A stretch of DNA of 64,000 nucleotides from Rhodosporidiobolus odoratus (Eukaryota; Basidiomycota; Microbotryomycetes; Sporidiobolales; Sporidiobolaceae), in NCBI GenBank assembly GCA_034387635.1, contig JAOANU010000024.1:1-64000 (forward strand), given 5' to 3'. Numbering within the stretch: position 1 is the first letter of the stretch; each line of letters starts with the position of its first letter. Below the pieces are notes generated by a model. It had not been told where the DNA came from. It saw only the letters and a list, made by a program, of their open reading frames with translations, and did not search any database. Position numbers and translations under genes: made by a program. Positions 1 through 9,885 of the stretch are shown piece by piece.

Positions 1-449
1 TTGGTCGGCCGCACCTTTCCCTAACGCGGATTTAGCGGTCCATCCGCTCTTGCACAGAGCCTTCTCGGCAGGGGCGTTCGCTTCGTCAGCTGAGCCTGAA
101 GCTCGATCTGCGTTTGAGTCTTGACGTAGTCCAACCCGCTATGTCGACGCCCCACTCGGCAGCGCCGCATGTGGAAGTCACCGCCGTCGTACTTGCGCAA
201 CTTCCGACTCGCCGACCCTTCGTCGCTTGCTAACTCCGAGAGCTTTGGGATAACTCTGACACGTCCAGAATCAGGATGAAGCTGATTGAACCGTCCTGAG
301 CGGTGCAGCACGAACGGAGACTCCGCTTCGAGGGAGAATGACCTCGAGGCCGTCGTCGCTTTTCTTCCTTTCCTTTTCTTTCCTTTTCTTTCCTCATCAC
401 CTTGGTACTCCTTCTGATCAAACGCCTTTCGAGTATCTCGATCATCACC
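1..449. other. Upstream region, no gene seen
   Basis: I see no convincing coding exon here. The last ~100 bases before the ATG at 450 are strongly pyrimidine-rich (runs of ctttcctttcct around 360-400), a composition common in promoters and 5' leaders of basidiomycete yeast genes. Overlapping reading frames on both strands lack recognisable domains. The region is probably the promoter and leader of the secreted-protein gene that follows. Confidence 0.4.
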
Positions 450-1328
450 ATGCTCTTCTCCTCTCTCGCACCTGCTGCACTCCTTCCGGCTACCTTCGCA
501 GCACCCCTCAGCCCTCGTGCCGACGTCGAAATCTGCGCACTCGACTTGAACGGCACCATCTCGACCATGATCCATCGCTCAGAAGAAGACACTCGTAGCG
601 GGTGGACGCCTGTCAAAGATGACGAGGGAGTTTGGACTACCGCCGTTGTAGTGCGCTTCCTCTGCTTCCCGCCCTCTTTCTCTTCGCCAAATCGTCTCTC
701 TTCGTACGAAATGACCTCTCCTTTTCCTTTTCATGTAGACTACCATCTCTGATACCAACACTCCGGGTCCTTACTGGAACATCCTCCCTGCCATCGGGGG
801 CGGGCACAAGCTACCGTATTAGATTCAGTATGCTCGACTCTTCCTTCCAAACTTGTCCCGACTTTATTCTGAAACCAGGGTCAGCTGACTCACGTCTCTC
901 TTGCGCAGGCTCATCGAGGACCCCTCTCTGTGCATCTCTGGGCCTGGCACCGGGTCCAACTCGACCGAGGTTAACTTTGTCAGCTGCGATGGGGGAGAAG
1001 CTCTCGTGCGTCCTTTCCCTTCTCCACGCCCCATCTTCACACGTCAACCAATCCGTCTTGATGACCTCGCCTACCTCCCTCCTGCGCTGACACACTGCCT
1101 GCGCGCAAATAGTGAACCATCCAATGCACCCATTGCCAAACCCAATTCGGCGACGACTGCGAATTCAGTCCCGTCACCGCTGGGATAAACCAGGACACCT
1201 GTGCCACCTCGGGGGAGTTCGGAGGAGCAGCGGATAACAGTGGAGCTATCTATTTGAGGGAGTGCGACGAGTTTACGATTCCCCCGCAGCCGGCGTGGTT
1301 GTTCTGGGTTGGCGCAGCTGTGTACTGA
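450..1328 (+). CDS. Small Cys-containing secreted protein, possibly interrupted
   Basis: The start at 450 opens a signal-peptide-like stretch (MLFSSLAPAALLPATFAAP) followed by an acidic mature part. I infer four exons: 450 to ~650 (donor gtgcgc), ~740 to ~822 (ending HKLP), ~910 to ~1002 (LIEDPSLCISGPG...), and ~1113 to 1328, ending with a hydrophobic AWLFWVGAAVY. Exon 4 carries paired cysteines (TIQCTHCQTQFGDDCEF) and is clearly the coding frame. Phases fit for introns 1 and 2. At intron 3, however, the only AG acceptor (1111-1112) puts a TGA codon (1113-1115) directly before the ACC codon. The protein is extracellular or cell-wall directed by inference. The spacing of W and C residues recalls small carbohydrate-binding or lectin-like proteins, but I do not recognise the family. 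It may be a pseudogene, or the last exon may be joined differently. Confidence 0.55.
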
Positions 1329-2017
1329 GCTATCAAAGCGGATCCCAGCTATTTTTCTAGTCGTGCAGCTTACCGCCTTTGCCATGTTCTCCCCTTTTCC
1401 ATCTAGCTAACAAACGCTCCCAAGCCGTGCAAACACAGCAGTTATTCCTTTTTTCCCGTTCGTTCCGTGCGCCGAGCCCTCGTTGGCGAACCGGTGTCTC
1501 TGCTCAGTGAGCGCTTGCGGCTTCCCTTTGCCTCCCGCCTCGAGTCTGGCTTCACTTGACGATGATAGCCCTGCCCAATTGGGGAGAAACGAGTCGTCTG
1601 ACCTTCTCAGTCACGCACGCCGTCGGGCGCTCCTCTCGCCTCTCTTCGTTGCCTCGAAAATTGCCTCTTGCAGGTCCACCCTGAACATAGCAAGGCAGCT
1701 TAGTCGACATGCGTTGAAAGTTCTGGGATTGACTGAGCGAATTCAGAATTTCTGACCAAAGTACTGTTGACCACGATGAAGTGAAGGGAAGGGAAGGGAA
1801 GGTAAGAAAGGAAGGAACAGTAAGAAAACGATACAGGGAAACTAAGCAAGTACGGAAACAGAAGAACGGGGGTGGGGGGGGGAAAGGAAGAAAGGGCACA
1901 TCAAGCAACTCCATCTCTCTCTCTCTCTCTCTCTCCTTCCTTCCTACCCCTACCTAGACGACCACCCAGCTCTCTCGACTCTCCGCCCCTCCTTCTCCTT
2001 CTTCTTCAGCAGCCTCT
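1329..2017. other. Intergenic region between convergent genes
   Basis: No supported gene. It contains the 3' flanks of the secreted-protein gene (+) and of the rhodopsin gene (-), purine-rich tracts (gggaagggaaggg near 1785-1800) and a short (CT)n run near 1910-1935. Open frames on both strands are low in complexity. Confidence 0.4.
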
Positions 2018-2421
2018 TCACACCGCCCCCGTCTCACGAAACTCTTGTCTCACCCCTCCTCCTCCTCCACCAGAAACCGTCGTACCCTGCGCCGCCTGAG
2101 CCTTACCCCCAACTCCCGAGGTCGCAGCCGGAGTAGGAGCTTGTTGCATCGTCTGAGTCCCCGGAGCACTCGTACCAGCCGGGACGGGAGCAGTACCATT
2201 TGCCGCGGTGGTGCCAGTCCCAGTGCCGATGGGGGCGGCGGCGGCGGAGGAACCTGGCCAGGGGTAATGAGCTCCGTCGCTGTATTTGCCCGAGTTCTGC
2301 GTTCACGGTTGCGTTGGGTTGCGTTGCGTGAGAAAGGGCGGGAGAGGTTTGGGGGAAGAAGCGGTTATAGGAGGGAAAGAAAAAAGGAAAAGAAGGTAAA
2401 AGGGTAAGAAAGGGACAGAGA

Positions 2422-2516
<95 letters not shown>

Positions 2517-4456
2517 CAGCCGGGGAGAGACGCACGAAACCGAACCGCTCATAATCCAACCCTTCAATGTTGTAAAGGTGGAAGAAGGGAAAGATGAGTT
2601 TAGTTAGGAGGTCGAGGACTCCGTACTGCAACACGCGCGGTGTGGTCAGAATTAGAAAAATTATCAGGTGCCGAAGCCTGTTCGCTCGCGCCCGAGGAAA
2701 GAAGAAAACGAAGAGGGAGAAAGATTGACGAACGGCGATGCATTCCGAAGTGACGGTAATGACGTTGCCTCCCTGCCGCCGATAACAACAAGACGATACA
2801 GCATCAGTAAGTCGCTCCTCGAGATTGCGAAGTGTATAGATGCAAATAAGTGTCGACGACGAAAAAACGTTACCTCGGAACAAGCCCAAATAACCGGCTG
2901 TAACATGAGGCGACCCAACCACGATGAATGCACAGGCGTCAGCGCACGAGTCCCCTCCTGACAGAGCAATGAGCGGATCAGTAGAGGAGGGAGTAGAAGA
3001 GGGACTCACGTAAATGACCCAAACCCCACTCAAGAACACAGCACTACGAATATAAGCCCTGCCATAATCATCTCCCAAGCGGAAAGCCGAGGCACGACCG
3101 GCTAGGAGGAGGGTGTACCAAAGGTCTGATGAACATGTCGTCGTTGTAGCATAGCGGATGGAAAGGAAGGGTAAGTGTCATAAACAAGGTAGGAAAGGGG
3201 AGGAAGAGGGGACAGTACGGACAGAAGAGACAGGCGCAGGCGAGACTCTGCGTGCGAGTGAGAGGCAAGATGAATGCGAAGGAGGTAGGGCACGAGATGA
3301 AAGCGAATGTGGTCATCAGCAATCAGGAAGCACTAACTTGACGGACGGCGATTAGAGGAAAGGAAACGGAGACTTGCAAACATACCCCATTTATACCTCG
3401 TCCTGATCAACGCACCAATCAAGGCGAGTACACTGTTCAACGTCAAACGAGACGAATCCCGTTTTGAAGCGAGAGGGTGTCAGAGAGGGGGAGAGAGAAG
3501 GGGAAAGAGAGAAAAGCAAAAAGGTCAGTATCGTCTCTCTCGGGCGTACCCAAAGTTGATGTAGGCACGAGGGGAGAGTTGCGGAAACGCACGTCATCAA
3601 CAAGCCAAAGAAGAGCGTGATGAACACCCTCGAGAGCGGGAAACCGGTGCACAAGACGAGGAGCAGCAAGAGGAGGGGAACTGAGAGGCAATAATCTACC
3701 CACTGCGCAGCGCAGGAAGGGGGGAAGGGATAAGCGATCGGTTGGGATGGAAGCATGGAAAACGAGAGACGTACGCGAGCGTAGCCGATGCTACGGGTTG
3801 GTGGGAAGGGGGCGCCATTCGCAAGTTGGTCCCTGCCGCGTGAACCGGACCTATACGAAAGTGCACGGTCGTGTCAGTAGCTCAAGAGGGAAGTCGAGCC
3901 TAGAAGAAAGGGAACGGCCCAAGACGTACCTAACGTATTCCACCGCAATGGGGGTCCAACCCAAATTACTAGCCAACAAGAAAAGGCTCACCGCGCTTAT
4001 GCAGAGAATCGCGACAGCGATATAGTGGAAAGCGCGATTGCCCATTGGACGAAGGTGAGAAATAGTGATGAGGAGGATGGCGGCGGCGGTGAAGAGACTG
4101 AACCAGGTCCAGAGGAATTCGGAACCTTGAGGGGTTAGGGCTATGTTTGCCGTGGACTACCATTGAGTATGAGGCCATGTCGGTGGAAGAGAGGTGAGCC
4201 GAGGGGAGACAAGGGAAAGTTGGGAAGGTTAGTTTCCTCCCGACTTGACCTCGGGGTGGCACGACGACCACCGTGCTGGATACGTGGAGACTACCTCCTC
4301 ATGGCTTTTATAAAAACGTCCATCCCGCCTCTCTACGCCACGACTGCTACAGCGCCCTCCGATCTCCGCCGAGCAGATCCGCCTTTCACGGAAGCGAAGG
4401 GAGGAAATAGGTGGAAAGCGCACCGGATTGAGCTGAATCGAGTTGCCTGCCCCCAT
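2018..4456 (-). CDS. Microbial-type (fungal) rhodopsin with retinal-binding Lys
   Basis: This is a seven-helix type I opsin in the plasma membrane or an endomembrane, which binds retinal and acts as a light-driven pump or sensor. About ten exons. Exon 1 is MGAGNSIQLNP (start 4456). The next carries helix A (SEFLWTWFSLFTAAAILL) and helix B (HYIAVAILCISAVSLFLL). A junction rebuilds helix C as YAR|WVDYCLSVPLLLLLL. Helix D reads TVLALIGALIRTRYKWG, helix E WYTLLLAGRASAF, helix F SSWLGRLMLQPVIWACSEG, and helix G YGVLDLLTKLIFPFF with the Schiff-base Lys codon at 2599-2601. By alignment to bacteriorhodopsin, Arg82, Asp85 (codon 3694-3696), Pro186, Asp212 and Lys216 are kept. Thr89 is Ser and the donor Asp96 is Leu. 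The tail starts NSGKYSDGAHY and is Gly/Ala/Pro/Thr-rich. The exon between helix D and helix E (about 3120-3360) is not resolved and ~10 residues may be missing from my model. Confidence 0.85.
2418..2514. repeat. (GA)n/(CT)n microsatellite in the last rhodopsin intron
   Basis: About 95 bases of nearly pure GA dinucleotide lie inside the ~220 nt intron between the helix G exon (donor gtgcgt after GLDYERFGF) and the C-terminal tail exon (acceptor gcag before NSGKYSD). On the coding strand it is a pyrimidine (CT)n run, so it could serve as an extended polypyrimidine tract. It produces spurious poly-Ser/Leu frames on the minus strand. Confidence 0.9.
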
Positions 4457-4980
4457 CTTGACTAGTCCTGCTTGGTTGTACTTGGTCGTCCGAGGTGAAA
4501 TCAAAGAGAGGTGAGCCGAGAAGAACGAAGAGAGGAAGAGAGTGGAGCGAAAGGAGGCGCCGCTGAGTCTTGTCAAATTCGGAGGACGGGAAAACAGCTC
4601 GGAGTTGGTTCTATCGCCGTGCAATGGTAGAAATAGCCGAGTGCTAGTCTGTACGAACGATCCGCTCTTGGCACAGAGGGAGAGAGAAGAAAAGGCGACC
4701 TTCTCAGTGGGCTGCGGTGACACCTCTCGGATCGACACTCGGTGCAAGTCATGACTTCCATGGTGTGCAGTGTCGCAGGTATGGCCACCGCAGTCGGTAG
4801 TCATAGTGCGGCGAGAAGATGGTGACACAGCGTACTTCTCTGTCCGCGAGGCAGAAAGACGTGAGAACAACAGCTCGTCAGCCCAGCCAACCTCCTAGCG
4901 AGAAGCACAAGAAGACCAAAGACGTACACAACAAAGATCTATCTGAGCCAAGCCCTACCGCACCCCACCCTCAGAACAGC
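4457..4980. other. Upstream region of the rhodopsin gene
   Basis: No supported gene. It lies between the rhodopsin start at 4456 and the stop of the next minus-strand gene at 4981, so it serves as rhodopsin promoter and as 3' flank of the basic-protein gene. A 213-residue minus frame across it merely includes rhodopsin exon 1. Confidence 0.4.
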
Positions 4981-5572
4981 CTACCTAAACCTATTCTTCC
5001 CCGGCACCTTCTCATGCAACTCGACATAATCCACCCCCTTGAGCACATGCTCCTTCTTTCCCTTGTGTCCCTTTCCTCCCGTCTTTACCCCTCCCCCTCC
5101 GAGTTTGCCCTCGGTCCTCGCCTGGTCGGCTCTCAACGCCTCCTTGGCCCGCTTGACCTTGTCTTTCAACCCTCCTTTCTTCTTGCCTGACGCGGCCCCT
5201 TCTTCTTTTTCTTCTTGTCCTCCTTGCCCACCTAGTGGTCGTGACCCCGATGCGTCTTCCAATTCCATACTGGGTTGTCCCGACTGATCGACCAGTTGCG
5301 GGACGACGAGTCGATCCTCGCGAGGATCGGGTTTCGTGGTAGCTCGTCCTCGTGCGCTCGTGTTGAAGAGGGGAATGGCTGATGGTGCGTCGTCGTCGTC
5401 GTCGTCGGAGAGAGGTTGTCGTGAGGAAGTGGAAGTGGATTGAGAGTTGATCTTTTTGGCTTGACGGTCTGCGGAATGTGTCTGGGTGAGTAGTTTGAAG
5501 AAGTACGGAGTGAGAGCGTGCATGGGTACCTTGCTTCGAAGGGCGTTTCATCATTTTGGCAGAGCGACCCAT
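4981..5572 (-). CDS. Small basic conserved-looking protein of unknown function
   Basis: Two exons. Exon 1 begins at 5572 with MGRSAKMMKRPSK and ends at a gtaccc donor. Exon 2 starts after ttccgcag and continues DRQAKKINSQSTST, giving about 180 residues. The protein has an N-terminal basic segment, an acidic run (SDDDDDD), and a lysine-rich C-terminal half (KKKGGLKDKVKRAKEAL, GGKGHKGKKEHVLKG), and ends VPGKNRFR. The charge pattern suggests a nuclear or nucleolar, perhaps ribosome-associated, protein. The MGRSAK start recalls small hypothetical proteins of basidiomycetes. I do not recognise a named family and infer no function. Confidence 0.65.
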
Positions 5573-5948
5573 GGTGAGAGAGTGAGTGAGTTTCTGAGGA
5601 GGGGTCGAACCAAGGCGAGCAGCTAGCGGGTGCACAGGGGTGTAGGTCTGATGGTGACCGGCAGATCTAGGTTGTCTTGGCTGAAGCAGAGCGTTATGAA
5701 TAGGATGAGCAGCGAAGCCAAGTTGGACAAGTCGAGTTTCATCGCATCTCGAATCTCGGTCTCTACCCCGTTCTACTGTCTGAAACGCCTGGTGCTCGCT
5801 GGGCAGAGTCATTCACAGCTACTCGTCACCGCCGCACACTGGTCAGACTCGAGTTCAGGGTCCCCGTAAGCTCATCCACCTGCTTCCCCTTCCTCATCTC
5901 GCTCGATGCGCTGACCTTTGGATACTCTGCACAGTCACGTGGCTAGAC
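5573..5948. promoter_or_regulatory. Divergent intergenic region
   Basis: About 375 bases separate the start of the minus-strand basic protein (5572) from the start of the plus-strand 1218-residue gene (5949). No gene is supported inside it. It presumably holds both promoters. I see no TATA box or defined operator. Confidence 0.4.
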
Positions 5949-8900
5949 ATGCTCACTCGCACTACAACTACCTCATCGCGTGCCTGTCGCTGCGCCTCGA
6001 CCTCGTTCGCCCCACCTTGCCGCCACTCTCGCCCCTCCTCTACCACTTCCACTTCCACTCCCACTTCCACTTCCACGTCGGAAAGCGTCAACTATGCTGC
6101 CCCTCTGTACCCCTCATCCACTCAGCCAGGCACGGGCAAATGGTTCACACCACTAAAGACCGGCTGGGCAGGCTGGACTCGCCCACCAACCTCTGCCGCT
6201 CCTCCCGCTTTTCCTCCTGCCTCCTCCCCTGCCCCGCGCCCTACAAGGCTACGAGACAACGAGCGAGATCACCTCCCCCTCCTGACGAGCTACCTCTCTC
6301 ACCGAGGCCCCCGATCCGCCTTTCAAGCCTTCTCAGAACCACAGTACACCTCGCTGCTCAACCTCGCTGACAAGGGCGACATGCCTCTCCTCAAGGCTAT
6401 GGTGCAGGAGGATCTTCAGCTCGAAGACACGACGGGGAGGACGAGGTACAGGTTGGGGATGGACAGGTTCACCGACGGCGGGAAGAGGACGGCTGAGGAA
6501 GGAGGGTTGGGCCAACGGGTCGTGGTGGCTCAGGTAGGGATCAAAGATTGTGGGGTCGAGGCGAAGAAGCGGGAAGAGGAGGAGAAGGGACGGCTCGGCG
6601 AGGCGGAGAAAGCTGGCGAGGTCGAGGCAACCGGAAACGCAGTGCAGGCTGCGTTGCCAGAGGAGGCAGCGGTAGACGTGGCTGGGCCGGGTCTTCCTCT
6701 CCTCCCTCTCGGTGTCGCTCTCTCCAACCTTCGGTCCCTTGTCCTTCAGCCACGGTCAGCGCCCTTACCCCTTTCCGAAGCCTTCCTTGCCAACCTCTCT
6801 CTACCCACAACAACAACGCCTCGCCTCGCCCTCACCCATCTCTGGCGCTCCTTCTCTCTCCCTCCCTCTGTCGACCTCGCGACCTCACCTTGCGACCTCC
6901 TCCTCGCCCTCCGCTTCTTGCACTACCTCTCAGTTACTCCCATTCCATCGCCCTCCCCATCCGCGCCTACCCTCCACCTCCCTCTAGCGATGGAAATCCT
7001 CAAAACCCTCCTATCTTTCCTCCCCTCCTCCCTCGTAGCGCCTTCTCCCTCAGCGCCGGCTTCGGCGAACCTCCCAAACGAAGCAAGGGTGCAAGCTCTC
7101 CTCCTTCAAACCCTCGTCAACATCTCTCTCGCTGAAAGTCGACACAACCCCCCCGCCGCCGTCGTGGATCTTGAGCTTGCCTCCCTCGCCGCTGAATCCT
7201 TCTTGTCCCTTGCGACCCTCAAGAAGTCTTATCCAGCCCTCGCGGTCGACCGTGCCGCTCCCGTTCCCTCTGCTGACGAGGACAAGGTCAGCGAAGCCAC
7301 CCTGGACCGCTCCCTACTCCTAACCACCCTTGGAACGCTCCTTACCGCTTTGACAGAAGAAAGCGCTCGATCGTACCGCCCCAGCAGTCTAGCCTCTTCC
7401 TCTTCTTCCTCGTCCACCTCGACCTCTACATCCTCCTTCGACTCGGCCACCTCTCTCCTCAAACTCCTCCACACCTCGACCTCTTCCTCCTCGTCCGCCT
7501 CGTCATCTTTTCCCCAGCACCTTGACCCCGACCTCGACTTTTTCGAATCTGTCGAACCTCTCCTAGACTCGTACGCCAACGAAGCCACCCTCCGATATCG
7601 TTGGGATTCACTCGCTTCTGTTTGGTCTCTCTACAATCCCCCTTCTCCTCCCCCTTCACACTCCCAGCAGCAGCGGCAGCAGGAGGAGGACGGTTCAAAA
7701 AAGTGGCGGTCGAGATGGGAATTGAAGACTGGTCATTTGAAATTGGCGAGGTGGTTGGCGGGTGAAGCACCTTTTTCGACTTATCCCTCGCTTCTTGTTT
7801 CGACCTCCTCCTCGTCCTCGTCCTCGTCCTCTTTGATGGGTTCAGCGTCTCACGATCGTCCTATCCGTCGAGAACTTTTCTACCGATTCGCCCACGCTAC
7901 CACCGAGCAACTCTGTTCAGTTTTTTCAAGAGGAAGCGGAAGAGGAAGAGGAGGGGTTGGACAAGATTGGACCACTGAAGAAAAGAATGAATGGATTGAG
8001 GGGTTGGTGGCTTGGAGAGGGTCTACGAGGGCGACTAGGAGGTTGGGGAGACTGATCGCGGGGAGGTGGTTGGGTTTGGGGTTAGGGACGGGAAATGAGG
8101 GGGAAGGGGGCAAGGTGATAACGGCGGTTACAAGGAAGAAGGTCGGAGGGGGTGGCAAGTCGTTTAGGTTGAGAAGTTCGACCGTGTTGGCGTTGGTAAG
8201 GACGGCGGTTCAAGATGGAGATGCAGCGGCGGGCGGAGGAGGGGTGGGGATGGGGAGATCGTTCGCTCAAAAAATCCTGACTAATCATATTCAACAACTC
8301 GTCACCCCGACTTCTCCCTTCTTTTCTCCTTGTCCCTCCTCCTCCTCTTCTTCTTCTCCCTCCTCCTCCTCGTCGGCTTCCGCCCCATCAGCCTTCATCT
8401 CCCATTTCGACCTAACAACCCTAGCGACCGCCTATTCCCTCCTCTCAGACTGGACCTCGGTCGCCCAAGTTTACAAACGAGTCTTGCAGGAGAAAATGTT
8501 ACCGGACGCGAAGGATGTCGAGGAGATTTTGGCTGGGGCACCAAGACGAGGAGGGGGAGGAGACCGGGGATTGGGCTTGGTCAGAGATGCGCATCGGGTT
8601 GGGGTCAAGGTTGGGGAGAAGGTTTGGAGGAGGGTTTTGAGAGGGGCTTTGGAGGGGGAGGTTGAAGGGAGACGGAACGCCGCTGCGCAGCTCGAAGGTG
8701 TCGGTGAGGGCGAGGATAGAGGCGAGGGGAGGAGGAGGAGCAGCGCTTTCACGACGGACAAGCAGATGGAAGAGCGACGGAGGAAGATCATCGAGGAGGT
8801 TTTGAGGGCGGCGGAGGAGATGGGATTGGGGCAGAAGGAGCTGGAAAGGTTGAAGAGGGATGGAGAGGCGTTCCTACCCCTGAGGAGTAGGATGAGTCCG

Positions 8901-9605
8901 ACCATAGCCCCTCCACCACCTACAGCCGCAGCTACCGCTTCACCGACTCACCTCCTCTCCCTACTACGCTATCACTCTACAACCTCCTTCACTCACTCTC
9001 TGAGGCTCTACAACCGTCTCTTCCCTTCCCTCCTCCCCGACTCGATCGAACCTCTAGATCTCATCCTCACGTCCGGTGAGACGGCTCTCCTTCAGCTTCG
9101 GAGCATGGGGAATAAAGGTCGCGATCGGGAACGGTTCAAGGCGGGATTGAGAGACATCTTTGGAGGAGTCGTTAGGCGCTTGGAGGAAGGTCAGGGTCAG
9201 GGTCGGGGTCATGGCGAAGCGGAGGAGTTTGCGAGAGCTTTGACGGGGGCGGGGGCGGGACGAGGACGAAGAAGAGAGGTTCTGGATCGATTGATCAGGA
9301 TCTTTATTCGGGTTGATGGGGAGGTAGACGAGGTTGATAGATTGTTCGATGCCCTTTCGACGCGCCACGACTGCGATCACGACTACGACTACAATCTCCA
9401 CGACAGCGAGGACGGGCGGCAGGGGTTGGTGGTTAGGGAGGCGACGGTCGAACAGGTTGTTAGGTGGGCGATCGGGAAGGAGGGAAAGATGAAGGTCATG
9501 GCTGGGCAAGGGTGGGTGGGGGCGAGGGCGAGAGAGCGGAGGACGCGCAGAAGCCGAGCAAGGTTACATCTGGAGGAAGAGGAGGAGGAAAAGGTAGAGT
9601 CTTAG
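5949..9605 (+). CDS. Large Ser-rich, probably mitochondrial helical-repeat (PPR-like) protein
   Basis: A single uninterrupted frame of 1218 codons, unusual next to intron-rich neighbours. The first ~60 residues are rich in Arg, Ser and Thr with no acidic residues (MLTRTTTTSSRACRCASTS), as in a mitochondrial presequence. Much of the rest is amphipathic helix interrupted by Ser or Gly homopolymers. Around residues 815-860 a stretch (TTLATAYSLLSDWTSVAQVY, followed by KRVLQEKMLPDAKDVEEIL) has the helix-turn-helix spacing and the terminal acidic/proline pattern of pentatricopeptide-type repeats. I infer an organelle RNA- or translation-related role, but only weakly. Charged helices with many Arg and Glu fill the C-terminal third. 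No catalytic motif is visible. Confidence 0.7.
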   Translation: MLTRTTTTSSRACRCASTSFAPPCRHSRPSSTTSTSTPTSTSTSESVNYAAPLYPSSTQPGTGKWFTPLKTGWAGWTRPPTSAAPPAFPPASSPAPRPTRLRDNERDHLPLLTSYLSHRGPRSAFQAFSEPQYTSLLNLADKGDMPLLKAMVQEDLQLEDTTGRTRYRLGMDRFTDGGKRTAEEGGLGQRVVVAQVGIKDCGVEAKKREEEEKGRLGEAEKAGEVEATGNAVQAALPEEAAVDVAGPGLPLLPLGVALSNLRSLVLQPRSAPLPLSEAFLANLSLPTTTTPRLALTHLWRSFSLPPSVDLATSPCDLLLALRFLHYLSVTPIPSPSPSAPTLHLPLAMEILKTLLSFLPSSLVAPSPSAPASANLPNEARVQALLLQTLVNISLAESRHNPPAAVVDLELASLAAESFLSLATLKKSYPALAVDRAAPVPSADEDKVSEATLDRSLLLTTLGTLLTALTEESARSYRPSSLASSSSSSSTSTSTSSFDSATSLLKLLHTSTSSSSSASSSFPQHLDPDLDFFESVEPLLDSYANEATLRYRWDSLASVWSLYNPPSPPPSHSQQQRQQEEDGSKKWRSRWELKTGHLKLARWLAGEAPFSTYPSLLVSTSSSSSSSSSLMGSASHDRPIRRELFYRFAHATTEQLCSVFSRGSGRGRGGVGQDWTTEEKNEWIEGLVAWRGSTRATRRLGRLIAGRWLGLGLGTGNEGEGGKVITAVTRKKVGGGGKSFRLRSSTVLALVRTAVQDGDAAAGGGGVGMGRSFAQKILTNHIQQLVTPTSPFFSPCPSSSSSSSPSSSSSASAPSAFISHFDLTTLATAYSLLSDWTSVAQVYKRVLQEKMLPDAKDVEEILAGAPRRGGGGDRGLGLVRDAHRVGVKVGEKVWRRVLRGALEGEVEGRRNAAAQLEGVGEGEDRGEGRRRSSAFTTDKQMEERRRKIIEEVLRAAEEMGLGQKELERLKRDGEAFLPLRSRMSPTIAPPPPTAAATASPTHLLSLLRYHSTTSFTHSLRLYNRLFPSLLPDSIEPLDLILTSGETALLQLRSMGNKGRDRERFKAGLRDIFGGVVRRLEEGQGQGRGHGEAEEFARALTGAGAGRGRRREVLDRLIRIFIRVDGEVDEVDRLFDALSTRHDCDHDYDYNLHDSEDGRQGLVVREATVEQVVRWAIGKEGKMKVMAGQGWVGARARERRTRRSRARLHLEEEEEEKVES

Positions 9606-9885
9606 ATACAGTAGACGAGCAAGAGGCGAAGGAAATCAAACATTTCCATCTCGTCTTGATAGGCTCGGACTGGTCTATTCCCCCCCAAATGTGCGAGTGG
9701 AGCCGAAGGTGCGCGTCTACTTTTTTTTTTTATTGCTTCGGATCGCGTGAATACGTCGCGCAGCAACCCGTCCTCCACCTGAAACCCGAAAAAGCGTAAA
9801 AATAAACTCCTGGCGCTCGAAAAAACAGCCAGTTCTCGCGAGAGTCTTTACGTTCACGGAAGGCACTTATCAGTATCTCGACCCA
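9606..9885. other. Convergent intergenic region with possible 3' ends
   Basis: This lies between two convergent stop codons. A poly-T run at 9721-9731 and aaataaa near 9798 could mark transcript ends. No gene seen. Confidence 0.35.

Noticed and set aside
1483..1914. Two overlapping frames of 90-120 codons on opposite strands
   Set aside because: No domain, no start context or splice support; composition follows pyrimidine-rich noncoding DNA.
2103..2567. Minus-strand frame with a long poly-Ser/Leu run
   Set aside because: It is translation of the (GA)n microsatellite inside the rhodopsin intron; the genuine tail exon is in a different frame.
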